DNA of 64,000 nt from JAQUPP01 sp041649955 (GCA_041649955.1 JBAZMD010000001.1:62001-126000), one strand, 5' to 3'; shown: positions 17,065-27,374, numbered from the stretch's first letter. Made by a program: numbers and translations. The notes: generated by a model not told the origin, from the letters alone.

Positions 17065-20000
17065 TTATTGCAAAACACTGCCGCCTATTTCACTAGTCCA
17101 TGGATCATTTTTTGTTTTCTCAATAATCGGACCATAAACAGAATTAAAACATTTAAAAGCATCTGAATTATAGCCGAATAATTTTTGCTGGCATTTAGTC
17201 GTCCAGCCACATAAATAGTGAGTTTCACAAGTATTTCTATCCATACCACCGCAATTTGCCTGCCATTTTGAAGAATCTGTTTCAAAATTCAGATATAAAC
17301 GATAATCGTCTTCACTTATGGACACATACTGATAGACAGATGAGCCAACCGGACATTCATATTTACTTGTACTTTGATTATAACAGGTTCCGCCGCATTG
17401 GCTAGTATCGCTGCAACCGGCGCAATAACCGCTTGTCGGGTTTGAAAATTGATTAGTCGGATCATTCGGCATACTGGAAATAAATTGCCCTTGAGGATTT
17501 TTCCAAGAAGGCCATTTGGAAACGGTCATTCCTTTTATAAAACTGCCTGATTCAAGTTTCGGATAATAACCATTAGTTGATTTATAATCTGTCAGTTTTT
17601 GGTTTATTGTTTTTAAATCATAAAGACGGAATAAATCTCGCTGAATTTTTTGCTGTTCATCAGTAGTTTTATTTGTGTTAAATTGCCAATTATTAACCAA
17701 TTGATTAAAAATATCAATTGTCTCAGATTTAGCGCTATCAGAATACGAGATAAGATAAATTAAACCCTCAATTTTTCCGTCATCTTTAACATTTGTTGCC
17801 CCCACATAAACCGTTCTCCCCTCTTTTACCGCTTGATAACCATTAACAATAAACGATGTCGGTGAACCGGGGTTTGGCACATTTTTCTTATACCATTCAA
17901 AAGGAGTAAGATAATCTGGATTTTTCAAAACCTTAAGACCGATCACGTCATTGTTAGCATTATTGGTAAAAAGAAATTCTTTAACTACATTTGATTTCGT
18001 AGTATCGGTTGCAATAAGAGATGGTAAGGATGGAAAATTTTGATATTCAGTCGGTTGCGCTCCTTTTTCCAATTGAATATTAGTCATATGGATTACATCT
18101 TCTTTTGTGGAAGCAGTCCATAATATCCCAACCTTAATTGCGGTATCATCAGGTCCGGTGGTAAAAGTATTGGAAATTTTAGCCAAAGCGCCAGTAGAAA
18201 TCGCGTTTCCGGGCCAAACTAAATTATAATATGAAGAAGCAATCTTACTTTGAACATAAATGTATGCCAAAGACGTCCCTGTTCTATTTACTAACATGGA
18301 TAGAGTATACTGCGTATTTGGAGAAACCTTAATCCAATTTGTTGATATTACTCCGGGAGTGCTTTTGGATTGCTTATTCGTGACTTTTAAAACATTATAA
18401 TTAGATTGTTTAACAGTTGAAATGTCTACGCTTTGATTTTTACTCCAACCATTTGTGCCATCAAACATAGCACCGTTAAAAACTAAATTTTTCTCTAAAT
18501 TTCCACGGCAATATTGCAATCTAAAATGAGTTTCTGAATCTGTAAATCCCCCTTGTATCCACGGAAATTCACAAAGAAAAACTTTGGCTTGTGCCATGGC
18601 TGAAAAGCTTTTACCAATATCTGATTTGGAAGTATCGGCTGTAATCTTAGCTGTAACTTTAATCTGCGAATCACCGTTTTGATTTTGGGCCGTGGCCGTT
18701 TGCGATGAATTAGCGCTGATTGGAACTAAAACCACGTTGGGTTTTGAAGAATCCCAAGACCAAGTCCAATTATAATCAGAAACGCCGTGAATCTCGGCTC
18801 CTTTATTATCAAGAGCTTTTGTTGAAAATTTTATTGTTGAATCTTTCTTATAAAACTCCACTGATGCTGGAGAAATAATTTTTGGTTTTCCCGGATCTGT
18901 ATTTACAGGATTAACTTTTTCATCCACTTCTTCGGCGGTTATTTCCACTTTGCTTAATTTGCAAATATCCGCACCAGTGGTAAATGTCCAAGAATTATTT
19001 TCCGCCATCTCAATGCCATATTTGCTTTTTACGATATTTTCTTTACCGGCAATTTCTTCTTTACCGGAAATTTCTACTTGATAAGTGCAAGCGCCGCTGG
19101 CATCTAATAAGCCTAAACCGGAATTTAAATAAACAATGGTTTGTTTTGTGGTATTATTATCAACCGCGGAAATATCCGCTTTTAAATCATAAATAACTGT
19201 TTTTCCCGCTTCAGCTTTTTTCAGAAAAATATTTTTTAAACTATTAAAAAATCTGACAAAAATATTATTTTTCTCCAAACTGGCTGTAGCAGGACAATAT
19301 TTATACAATTTAATTGTATCTGAATTAAGCGTGGATTTGTCCATTAATTGGTCAAAAGTGGCGTAAATTACGGTATTGCGGCAAACATTACCATTAGGAT
19401 AACTATTCACTACTGTCGGCTGAGTAGCGACGACTAGATGGGAACTGTCGGAAATCGGTTGTTCACCTTTTGAAGTGGTAATTGTCGTGCTCACTGTAAT
19501 ATCTGTTTCACCTAAATTTTTACCTTTAACAGTCGCACTCTCGTTTGGCGTACCGACAAATTCAGCGATGTTCGGCGGATCAGCGTCACCGTCGTCCCAT
19601 GACCAAGAATATTTGCTTGATTCCAAATAATTACAATTTGAAGTATAAATTTGAGGAGTGTAAACTTTGGTTTCATTTTGTAAAATTTGGTTTGTACCCG
19701 CGGAATCAAGACAAATTTTATTCAAAGGACAATCATCATTATTCGCGATAAACATCCAAGTATAATCATCTCCTTGAACGCCATTTTTGTCTCCATCCAG
19801 TTCCAATCCGAATTTATCTTTTATGCCGTTTGATCCGCTTTTTAAAATTATGCGGTAAATTTTATTTTTTTCCAAAGAAGCAGCAGGTTTGAAATAAAAG
19901 CCATTTTTTTCAATCGTAAAAGTGCCGAGAGCTATATTACTTGTCTCATTGTCCGGACATCCAGAATTATTAAAATCACTAGTGCCGCATTTTTGAATTA

Positions 20001-23000
20001 TTATATTTTTATTGGCAGCAGTATCAGTATTATTGGTGGTATCAATCACTACTTCCCGATTAAATCGAGCCCTGATTTGCGCTTGAGTGCAAGCGTCAGT
20101 AGATTGACTGGATGGCGAAGGTGATTGATCTCCCAATTTGCATTCACTGCAACCAGATTCTTCAGATACTTGCGGCGGTCCGCCCGGAGAAACTGTCAAT
20201 AAAGCGCAAGTGCGCGGCTCTGTATAAGTACATACATTATCGCCCGTCGAAGCCATAATTAAAGATTGACCAAAATCTTTGGGTTTAGCAATTGTAGATA
20301 AACCGCTTGATGGTGAAATTGTGGCAATATTTGTTTTTGCGGAAGTCCAATTAAAACTATCCACGCAAATCTGGCGGCCATTTGAATCTAAAGCTGAAGC
20401 ACCAAATGTCGGTGTTTGATTTAATCCATTAACTGTTAAATCAGTCGGAATAACTTTTATTGTTGTGATACGACATGTTCCATCTCCGGTAGTAAAATCC
20501 CAAGCAGTATCGTTCATAGAAACTCCCATTTTACTTATAGCTCCGCTTCCATATATTCCTCCCTTGACCCATATTTTATAAGTAGAATTTGGATTTAGTT
20601 GACAGCCGGAAGGATAAAAATCAGTAGTTGTTTCTTTCTTAATATTATCATCAACGCTGGTGATTCTGCCCTTAACTTGATGAGGAGCTAAAATATCTTC
20701 TTCGGTTAAAGCTTTATTATAAATACGAACTTCGTCAATAACGCCTCTAAAATTAGAGTAATAGCATGATCCAAATTTTGGATCTGGACAGAGAGAATCT
20801 GCGTAAGATTGCCGGCCGATTACCAAATTGCCGGCATTGACTAAAGATTTTTCTCCAAATGTTTTTAGTTGAATACCGTCTAATTTTCCATTAACATAAA
20901 TTTTAAGATTTTCTCCGTCATAAGTTGCTGTAATGCGATAAAAAACATCTTCTGATAACCATGTTGAACCGCGTACATTAGTAAGATCAGGATGTATTCC
21001 AGTTCCCACTACGAAACCCGGCTGCCATTGACCGGTGTTTGGGCCTTTTCTATATAAATCCAATACATAGTTATTTCTTGCCGTCATACCCTCATCCCCT
21101 TTGGCTAAAATAACCAGTCTGCCCTTGTCAGGATCAGTAGAAGTGTCTTTTTTAATTTTTATAAAAACATCTAATGTTAATTTTTGCAAATCTAAAGAAG
21201 AACTATCAGGAATAGTTATATAATCACCATCGTCGCCTAGAGCACCATCAAATTCTAAAGCTTTTCCAAATTTTCCATTAACCCAAGCTGCTCCGGAAAT
21301 TGTTCCGTCATTTAACCCTTTCGCATCTTCAACGATTAATCCTGCTCCTTTGTTAAAATGCCAAAGCGCTACCATTCCTTCTTCAAAATTAGTTTCATAA
21401 CCCGGATCAACATCAGAAGACAATAATTTGATATTATCATTTAAAGAATTATGATCCATTAAATCATCGAAGGTCATTGAAACTGACGCATTTTTACAAA
21501 CATTAATTTCTCCATCAGCGGGTGATTTGCTTGCATTTATTATAATTGGTTGAGGATAACAGCATTTATTCGGATCTAAGATACCGCAACCGGCGCCGGT
21601 ACCGCATTGAGCATCATTTTTGCAACCGCAACAGAGACCGCGAGGATTATCCTCTGGACCCTTACAATTACCTTGATTGGCTAAACAAGTTAAACCGACA
21701 GCGCAAGAATTCTGTTGTTTAGGATTGCAGCAACAACGACAAGTGTCAGCACCGCTTAAACATTTATAAGGCGCTGAACAACTGCCTGAATTATTCGGAC
21801 AAGATACATCTTGGCATTTATCTCCGGGTTTTGGCGCTCTATGTAAAACTTCAAAAGGCAAACTATTGCTTGTCCCGCTGGAATTTTTTACCACCACATT
21901 ACCCTTTTGAGCGTCAGCCGGCACAAAGACTTCTATAATTTGCGTATCAGACCAATTTGCATCTAAAAAATCAGCAACTACTTGATTATAAAAAATTATT
22001 TTGCTGCCGTCATTTTTTGTACCGAATCTTAAACCATTAAAACTGACTTTTGTTTCGCTTGGATCGCCTTTTGGATAACCGCTGGAAGGATTAATTGACA
22101 AAAGACACGGACCGGATGATTCACTATTATCATTAACCAAAAATTTATCCCAACTCACAGTTTCTGATTTGCTGGCATCTCCATCATAAGTAATCCCCAC
22201 TTTAACGCCCAATGAATCCGAAATATCAGTTGCCGGATCGCCAAAAACCGCAGGAATAACCGTGGTAATAAAATCCGGACCGGATGATTCTACGATTGCA
22301 TTTATTGGCCCATCTTCTCCATTTGGTCGGGACTCAGCAGGCGGAATAACCGGATATTTATCATCAAATTGAAATTTAGTTATAGTCGCCGGACGATTAG
22401 TGGTGCCAGTAAAACAGCGGCCAAAAACAGTTACGCAACTTTTTCGTGAACCGGAATCGGGCGTTACTTTATAAATTACCGGCGAACAAGCGCATTTGGT
22501 CAAATCAGTGGTTGTAAAATCCCAATCTTTGCCGAGTTTATTTTGATCAACATCCATTATTAAATCAGTAGTTGCGCTGATATAATAAGAAGTGCCGACA
22601 GTCAAATTATTATTTAATTTAATTTCAAAAACCTTAAATTGAGTGGAAATATTTTCAATATCAGCGTCAATAACTTTAATTTTTCCAATCGTATTTTTGC
22701 CATCTTCGGTCGTGACGGATGCTTCAATTTCTTTCGGTTTAATAGAGCCTTGGAAAACAATATTTTTTCCGATTTTACCCTGAATCGTTACCGTATTATC
22801 GTACATACTGGTGGCGAAGCTGACGCCAATCGGTTCGTCCGGACAAACATTTTTATCCTTTGGCCAATAATCGCTGATCCCCGGAACAATATCATTTGTT
22901 TCAAATTTCCAAGATTGCGGCGCAGCCATTGGATTACCGCATAAATCTTTAACATTGGCCACGGTGATTTTATACCAAGTAAACGGATCAAGTAAATTAG

Positions 23001-24243
23001 GATTGCTTAAAGAAACAAAAAATCCTTGATATTTATCTTTAACAATTAATATTCCATTAATTGCCGTGCCGGATTCAGCATCTCGAGAAGCTAATTTTTC
23101 TATTGTAAAACTTGTGGAAATTGGATGTCCGTCAGCATCAGCCACTGTATCAAAATCTATACTTTCGTTAAAATTCAAATCAATAATCGGCGCTCGAGAA
23201 ACCCATTGATTTGGCTTTGCCGAATCAATAGTCGGATAAGTTTTATTCAAATAAGGCGCTTCTGTGTCTACGATATTATTAGTTTCAAAATCCCAAATAA
23301 CAGTATCAGCGTTTTTTGAGCAATGATATTTTGGATTAAATCCGTTACTGCAGCCATATAAAGGAAGACTGGGAATATAAGTATCTTTAATTGATTTTGG
23401 GACAATAACATTATATTTAGTATCCGAGTCCCATATAGTTTTAGGAGTAAATAAAACCGAACTGCCTGAAATTTTCCAAGTTCCTTCAATAGCTTTTTTA
23501 TCCGCATCAGTGGCTTTAACAACTTTCAAAGTTTCGTCGGTTATTACCGCGTTTACCTCATTAGAATTTAAATTATGATTAAAAACTGGTTTTATCTTGC
23601 TGCAGCGATAAACTTTCGCATTTGGATTTTCAACTATATTCTCTGTACTGAAAGCAGCTTCGCCGCTCTTTAAAAGTAAAGACATTGAATCGGAAGAAAA
23701 ATAACAAGTATCTTCTGCTGGAATAGTACATTCGCAATTCTCATCAAATTTCATGCCTATACCATTGCCGCAGCAAGAATCCGGCTTGCAGCACTTGCTT
23801 CCTACGCAATAAGTTGAAGGTTCGGTCACCTCCGAAAGTTTACTCATAATAAAGCTGGCAATGGCGTAAGCTAAAACAATAATTAAAATGCCGATAATGC
23901 CGGCAATCATCAATTTTTTGGCTCCGGCAATTTTAGTTTCATCTCCACCCGAAGTCATCCATCTAAAACCGCCCATAATTATAATAACCGCCGCCGCCAA
24001 TCCGAGCACGCCTAAAACAATTCTCATTATATTACCCATGGCAGAAGGGAGGTCAGTGTTTCCATAAGTCGCATGAGTGCGAAAATTTTCCAAACCGTTA
24101 TTCATTTCTTGCGCATTGGTTAAAGCCGGATTTAAAACAAAAAATAAAAATCCGGATGCCATCAATAAACATAAAAAACCTAAAAATATATTTTTTTTAA
24201 ATTGTTTTTTTTCCGCCATCCGGCGAATTATTTCAATTTTCAT
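17065..24243 (-). CDS. giant surface protein: VirB2/TrbC-like membrane module fused to Ig-like, TIG, LamG and Cys-rich domains
   Basis: 2392 aa. Residues about 10-40 form a signal/anchor. About 60-134 is a two-helix module (IMRIVLGVLGLAAAVIIIMG, GGDETKIAGAKK, second helix) like VirB2/TrbC pilins. Then follow a Cys-rich patch (about 145-175), SbsA-like Ig domains, two TIG-like domains (about 590-800), a dense Cys cluster (about 805-900), a LamG-type concanavalin domain (about 955-1180, VALWHFNKGAG), further Ig domains, a carbohydrate-binding-like stretch, and near residue 2200 a segment resembling type II pseudopilin C-terminal regions (LKTINQKLTDYKSTNGYYP). An alternative start is Met9. It would be exported and displayed, perhaps as an adhesin. 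It sits inside the rpsU-to-PBP operon. Confidence 0.85.
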   Translation of the reverse strand: MKIEIIRRMAEKKQFKKNIFLGFLCLLMASGFLFFVLNPALTNAQEMNNGLENFRTHATYGNTDLPSAMGNIMRIVLGVLGLAAAVIIIMGGFRWMTSGGDETKIAGAKKLMIAGIIGILIIVLAYAIASFIMSKLSEVTEPSTYCVGSKCCKPDSCCGNGIGMKFDENCECTIPAEDTCYFSSDSMSLLLKSGEAAFSTENIVENPNAKVYRCSKIKPVFNHNLNSNEVNAVITDETLKVVKATDADKKAIEGTWKISGSSVLFTPKTIWDSDTKYNVIVPKSIKDTYIPSLPLYGCSNGFNPKYHCSKNADTVIWDFETNNIVDTEAPYLNKTYPTIDSAKPNQWVSRAPIIDLNFNESIDFDTVADADGHPISTSFTIEKLASRDAESGTAINGILIVKDKYQGFFVSLSNPNLLDPFTWYKITVANVKDLCGNPMAAPQSWKFETNDIVPGISDYWPKDKNVCPDEPIGVSFATSMYDNTVTIQGKIGKNIVFQGSIKPKEIEASVTTEDGKNTIGKIKVIDADIENISTQFKVFEIKLNNNLTVGTSYYISATTDLIMDVDQNKLGKDWDFTTTDLTKCACSPVIYKVTPDSGSRKSCVTVFGRCFTGTTNRPATITKFQFDDKYPVIPPAESRPNGEDGPINAIVESSGPDFITTVIPAVFGDPATDISDSLGVKVGITYDGDASKSETVSWDKFLVNDNSESSGPCLLSINPSSGYPKGDPSETKVSFNGLRFGTKNDGSKIIFYNQVVADFLDANWSDTQIIEVFVPADAQKGNVVVKNSSGTSNSLPFEVLHRAPKPGDKCQDVSCPNNSGSCSAPYKCLSGADTCRCCCNPKQQNSCAVGLTCLANQGNCKGPEDNPRGLCCGCKNDAQCGTGAGCGILDPNKCCYPQPIIINASKSPADGEINVCKNASVSMTFDDLMDHNSLNDNIKLLSSDVDPGYETNFEEGMVALWHFNKGAGLIVEDAKGLNDGTISGAAWVNGKFGKALEFDGALGDDGDYITIPDSSSLDLQKLTLDVFIKIKKDTSTDPDKGRLVILAKGDEGMTARNNYVLDLYRKGPNTGQWQPGFVVGTGIHPDLTNVRGSTWLSEDVFYRITATYDGENLKIYVNGKLDGIQLKTFGEKSLVNAGNLVIGRQSYADSLCPDPKFGSCYYSNFRGVIDEVRIYNKALTEEDILAPHQVKGRITSVDDNIKKETTTDFYPSGCQLNPNSTYKIWVKGGIYGSGAISKMGVSMNDTAWDFTTGDGTCRITTIKVIPTDLTVNGLNQTPTFGASALDSNGRQICVDSFNWTSAKTNIATISPSSGLSTIAKPKDFGQSLIMASTGDNVCTYTEPRTCALLTVSPGGPPQVSEESGCSECKLGDQSPSPSSQSTDACTQAQIRARFNREVVIDTTNNTDTAANKNIIIQKCGTSDFNNSGCPDNETSNIALGTFTIEKNGFYFKPAASLEKNKIYRIILKSGSNGIKDKFGLELDGDKNGVQGDDYTWMFIANNDDCPLNKICLDSAGTNQILQNETKVYTPQIYTSNCNYLESSKYSWSWDDGDADPPNIAEFVGTPNESATVKGKNLGETDITVSTTITTSKGEQPISDSSHLVVATQPTVVNSYPNGNVCRNTVIYATFDQLMDKSTLNSDTIKLYKYCPATASLEKNNIFVRFFNSLKNIFLKKAEAGKTVIYDLKADISAVDNNTTKQTIVYLNSGLGLLDASGACTYQVEISGKEEIAGKENIVKSKYGIEMAENNSWTFTTGADICKLSKVEITAEEVDEKVNPVNTDPGKPKIISPASVEFYKKDSTIKFSTKALDNKGAEIHGVSDYNWTWSWDSSKPNVVLVPISANSSQTATAQNQNGDSQIKVTAKITADTSKSDIGKSFSAMAQAKVFLCEFPWIQGGFTDSETHFRLQYCRGNLEKNLVFNGAMFDGTNGWSKNQSVDISTVKQSNYNVLKVTNKQSKSTPGVISTNWIKVSPNTQYTLSMLVNRTGTSLAYIYVQSKIASSYYNLVWPGNAISTGALAKISNTFTTGPDDTAIKVGILWTASTKEDVIHMTNIQLEKGAQPTEYQNFPSLPSLIATDTTKSNVVKEFLFTNNANNDVIGLKVLKNPDYLTPFEWYKKNVPNPGSPTSFIVNGYQAVKEGRTVYVGATNVKDDGKIEGLIYLISYSDSAKSETIDIFNQLVNNWQFNTNKTTDEQQKIQRDLFRLYDLKTINQKLTDYKSTNGYYPKLESGSFIKGMTVSKWPSWKNPQGQFISSMPNDPTNQFSNPTSGYCAGCSDTSQCGGTCYNQSTSKYECPVGSSVYQYVSISEDDYRLYLNFETDSSKWQANCGGMDRNTCETHYLCGWTTKCQQKLFGYNSDAFKCFNSVYGPIIEKTKNDPWTSEIGGSVLQ

Positions 24244-24265
24244 AAAAAAATTTTAGGTTTAAATT

Positions 24266-24721
24266 TTAGATATTATTTAATTGTTCTTTGACTATTTGGC
24301 TGACTTGATTGCCGTCCGCTTTGCCCTTGGTTTGTTTCGCCACCAAGCCCATTACTTTGCCGAAATCCGAAGGACCGTTGGCATTGATTTCTTTAATAAC
24401 ATTTAAAACTATTTCTTTCACTTGATCGCCCGATAATTGTTCGGGCATATATTTAAAAAGTATTTCCAATTCTTTTTTTTCTTTGGCGGCTAATTCCGGC
24501 CGATTCCCCTTTTCATATAATTCTATCGCCTCTTTGCGTTTTTTTATTTCTCCGCCGACAATATCAACAGCCAGTTCATCGGTTAATTCTTGTTTCTTGG
24601 GTCTTAATTCAATAGCTTTATACGCCAAGGCGGATTTTAACATACGCAAAACAGCCTTCGTGTCTTCCTCTCCTTCACGCAAGGCTTGTTTAAAATCTTT
24701 TTCAATACGTTCGAGCAACAT
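24266..24721 (-). CDS. yqeY: GatB/YqeY domain protein
   Basis: 151 aa, the whole protein being a YqeY helical domain: AVLRMLKSALAYKAIEL, EIKKRKEAIELYEKGNRPELA, YMPEQLS, and the C-terminal GKVMGLVAKQTKGKADGNQV. It is homologous to the tRNA-binding tail of GatB, but its own role is not settled. Neighbouring rpsU is a common arrangement in bacteria (rpsU-yqeY), here separated by an inverted-repeat element. Confidence 0.93.
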   Translation of the reverse strand: MLLERIEKDFKQALREGEEDTKAVLRMLKSALAYKAIELRPKKQELTDELAVDIVGGEIKKRKEAIELYEKGNRPELAAKEKKELEILFKYMPEQLSGDQVKEIVLNVIKEINANGPSDFGKVMGLVAKQTKGKADGNQVSQIVKEQLNNI

Positions 24722-24740
24722 ATTTACCTCATTGGGGCGA

Positions 24741-24886
24741 GGATTATGTCGCTAAGAAAAGTGTCTTCCGCCAAAGGGCGGATAAACTCCGGGCGAGTAG
24801 TTCGCCAGCTGGGGCGGAGAGCCCGAGAGCCAAGCGACAATTTTCCCGCTGGGAAAATTGATCGTGTCTTTTCGTGCGACTAATCC
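24741..24886. repeat. GC-rich inverted-repeat element between rpsU and yqeY
   Basis: 146 bp bounded by GGATTATGTCGC-TAA-GAAAAG and CTTTTC-GT-GCGAC-TAATCC, arms of about 24 bp. It holds internal hairpins CCGCC/GGCGG and CAATTTTCCC-GCT-GGGAAAATTG. Its GC content is well above its surroundings. A MITE-like origin is possible. The 65-codon open frame on the + strand across it has no RBS and is dismissed. Confidence 0.7.
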
Positions 24887-24893
24887 GAACCTT

Positions 24894-25112
24894 TTACTTA
24901 ATTTTACCAAGTTTTCTTAAATATTCCATTTTCTCGCGAGACGATTTTCTGCACAAAGCGCTTGCTCTGCGAAGAAGCTTGCTTTGCGGTTTAACATAAA
25001 ATTGGCCTTTTTTGGCAAGGTCAAGCACGCCGCTTCTTTTAATGCGTTCGCTGAATCTTCTTAAAAAAATATTTAAGGATTCGTTTGGTTTTCTTTTAAG
25101 TTCAATACTCAT
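24894..25112 (-). CDS. rpsU: 30S ribosomal protein bS21
   Basis: 72 aa with the bS21 pattern ELKRKPNESLNIFLRRFSER and the basic C-terminal helix. Here the N-terminal half is well conserved and the tail is slightly longer than in E. coli. It sits near the anti-Shine-Dalgarno end of 16S rRNA. No Shine-Dalgarno sequence precedes it, and the -10 ends seven bases from the ATG, so its mRNA may be leaderless. First gene of the envelope operon. Confidence 0.93.
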   Translation of the reverse strand: MSIELKRKPNESLNIFLRRFSERIKRSGVLDLAKKGQFYVKPQSKLLRRASALCRKSSREKMEYLRKLGKIK

Positions 25113-25119
25113 ACTTTAT

Positions 25120-25147
25120 ATTATAATATATAATAATTAAAAAGCAA
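25120..25147 (-). promoter_or_regulatory. rpsU promoter (leaderless configuration)
   Basis: TTGCTT, 16 bp, TATAAT, with the start codon seven bases after the -10. The -35 touches the C-rich tip of the inverted-repeat element at 25148-25296. The AT-rich stretch offers other possible -10 boxes. Confidence 0.6.
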
Positions 25148-25296
25148 GCCCCACCACATGGAAATTATTGTTTTTCTGTAAAATTACGATTTAATAAGTA
25201 TAAATTAAAAAAAATATTTTAGTTAGATATTTGAAATTATTAAGCATATAAAAAAACAAGAGAACAGTAATTTTAATAATTTCCTTGTGGTGGGGC
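25148..25296. repeat. long inverted-repeat element IR-a (C-rich tips)
   Basis: Arms of 22 bp (25148-25169 and 25275-25296) match at 21 positions: GCCCCACCACA then GGAAATTATT. The 105-bp AT-rich centre is non-coding. A GCAAGCC direct repeat overlaps each outer edge (25144-25150, 25295-25301). The arm is clearly related to the element at 60247-60306. Confidence 0.85.
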
Positions 25297-25334
25297 AAGC
25301 CTATTCTAACACATATTTTTATAGACGGGAAGAA

Positions 25335-26942
25335 CTACAAATTGCTATTTTTCTCTTGATAATATTTCGCTATATTGGCGCAATGAGTGGCTATTCCTCC
25401 CAGATTAACCAAAATATCATTAAAAATCGGGCCGTCGGCCGCATTGCATTCTCGGCGGTAAAATCTCTCCAAATGTTTTTCTTTTGCCGTAATTATCATT
25501 TCTTTTATTTTTTCATTATGTCTTAAAATTTTTTCCGCTAATTCTTGATTGGGCATTTCAATTAAAATAATCAAATCTTTAATGATTTTATCCAAAAATA
25601 TTTTTATGTCTTCTATTTCTTGCTTGGCCGCTTTGGAAAATTTCACTTTGCATTGAATGCGATATTTGGCCAATTCAACCAAATTTATAATATGATCGCC
25701 TATTCTTTCTATGTCGTCAACTATGCTTGAACATTGAATCAGTTGGGCGGCATTTTTTTGAGTTAATTTATTCTTGGGTATTTTATCTATAAAATTCATT
25801 ACTTCTTTTTGAAGATTATCAATAACCAATTCCAAATAATTCAAATTTCTGTATCCCCTTTCGCTAAAAACGGAAATTATTTTAAAAGCTCTTTTAAACA
25901 TTTCTTCAGTTAACTGCACTCCTCTCTTCAATTCTTTTTGAACCGCTTCCAATGCCAGGGACGGTTCTTTTAAATATTGCTTGTCTAAAAATTCCGACCA
26001 AAGCGGCAATATTTTTTCCTGACCTGGAATTACTTTTTCCAATAATTTAGCAAATGGTTTTATTAAAAAAATAAACAAGCAGGCTACTAAAATACTGAAA
26101 AAGAAATGGCTGTTTACGATTTGTTGGGCAGTATTGCCGGTCAAATGTTTTATAAAATTGACATAATAATTAAGAAACGGAAAAAGAAGAATAACAGTTA
26201 TGGATTTAAAAAATATATTGGCAATGCCAGTTCTTCTAGCGTTTATTCCCCCTCCCAAACTGAATAAAAACGGTATTATTGTCGCGCCGATATTGGCACC
26301 TAAAATTAAAGGCAAACCGACTTCAAGAGTTATCAAAGATTGCTGGCCTAAAAGAACAAGAATACTGGTGACAATTGAGCTGGATTGAATGAGAATTGTC
26401 GCCGCAATTCCGATTAATATGCCCAAAACAGGATTTTTTATGCTTTGAAAAAAATTTAAAAAATCTTGATTTCCTTTTAAAGGAATAATGACGTTGTTAA
26501 TCAAATTCAGACCGAAAAAAATAAGACCGAAATAAAAAATTACCTTGCCGATGTTCTTGAGTTTTTCCGTAGGCGCGACGAGCCAAAATATCATGCCGAT
26601 AATCAAAAAAATCGGCGCGATATTCATAATATTGAAAGCAACCAATTGGGCAGTAAGAATCGTACCGATATTAGCGCCCAAAATTATACCCAATGAATTT
26701 TCAACACTGATAACTCCGGCGCTGACTAAACCAATGGTGATAAAAATAATCGTCGCACTGCATTGAAAAATTGCCGTGGAAACAGCGCCGAGCCCCATTC
26801 CGTAAATCGGTTTTTGTGACAAATATTTAATGTATTGGCGGATTCTGGAATTAAAAACCATTTGCATCCGATAACTTAATCGGATCATGCCGAACAACAC
26901 GAACATTAAGCCCGTTAAAAATAAAATAATTTCTTGAGCCAT
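25335..26942 (-). CDS. Na/Pi cotransporter family protein with PhoU-like domain
   Basis: 535 aa. The membrane half (about 1-320) has the two inverted repeats with the family signature: SLGIILGANIGTILTAQL and PLILGANIGATIIPF. A QSSS motif lies in ILIQSSSIVTSILV. The C-terminal about 200 residues are a helical PhoU-like domain (QCSSIVDDIERIGDHIINLV). It imports phosphate with sodium or exports it. It is last in an operon behind a histidine kinase and a receiver-only protein, suggesting the three are linked functionally. Confidence 0.93.
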   Translation of the reverse strand: MAQEIILFLTGLMFVLFGMIRLSYRMQMVFNSRIRQYIKYLSQKPIYGMGLGAVSTAIFQCSATIIFITIGLVSAGVISVENSLGIILGANIGTILTAQLVAFNIMNIAPIFLIIGMIFWLVAPTEKLKNIGKVIFYFGLIFFGLNLINNVIIPLKGNQDFLNFFQSIKNPVLGILIGIAATILIQSSSIVTSILVLLGQQSLITLEVGLPLILGANIGATIIPFLFSLGGGINARRTGIANIFFKSITVILLFPFLNYYVNFIKHLTGNTAQQIVNSHFFFSILVACLFIFLIKPFAKLLEKVIPGQEKILPLWSEFLDKQYLKEPSLALEAVQKELKRGVQLTEEMFKRAFKIISVFSERGYRNLNYLELVIDNLQKEVMNFIDKIPKNKLTQKNAAQLIQCSSIVDDIERIGDHIINLVELAKYRIQCKVKFSKAAKQEIEDIKIFLDKIIKDLIILIEMPNQELAEKILRHNEKIKEMIITAKEKHLERFYRRECNAADGPIFNDILVNLGGIATHCANIAKYYQEKNSNL

Positions 26943-26950
26943 AAAAAAAT

Positions 26951-27343
26951 TTATATCTCCGGTTTTACAACAATATATTTGCCGATCTTATCCAAAATAT
27001 CGGTCAAATGAACATTAGATTTAATCAAATAATCCACTGCCCCGAGCGCCTTGCCCTTGGCCACTTCTTTATCCTGTCCGAGATTTGAAAGAATAACCAC
27101 CGGAATCGTACTGCCTACCGGGTCATATCTTAATTTTTCCAAAACCTCGAAACCGTTCAATTTCGGCATTGAGAGATCAAGTAAAATAAGATCCGGTTTT
27201 TCTTTAATAGCCAAATTAAGCGCTCGTTCGCCGTCTTCGGCTTGAACCACATTGTAACCGGCACTTTCAATCATGCTGGCTAAAATACCGCGCATGTCCG
27301 GTTCGTCTTCGGCAATTAAAATTTTTTTAATTGTTTCTGCCAT
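26951..27343 (-). CDS. single-domain response regulator (CheY-like receiver)
   Basis: 130 aa, just a receiver domain. Acidic pocket E12/D13, phosphoacceptor Asp56 in LILLDLSMPKLNG, the Ser in VVILSNLGQ, and Lys in VDYLIKSNVH. With no output domain it must act by protein contact. Gap 8 bp to the transporter gene, 31 bp from the kinase gene. Confidence 0.95.
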   Translation of the reverse strand: MAETIKKILIAEDEPDMRGILASMIESAGYNVVQAEDGERALNLAIKEKPDLILLDLSMPKLNGFEVLEKLRYDPVGSTIPVVILSNLGQDKEVAKGKALGAVDYLIKSNVHLTDILDKIGKYIVVKPEI

Positions 27344-27374
27344 AATTTAAAATTAATTAATTAATTAATATATT

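Noticed and set aside
24686..24883. 65-codon open frame on the + strand between rpsU and yqeY
   Set aside because: No ribosome-binding site or promoter; the sequence is better explained by the GC-rich inverted-repeat element.
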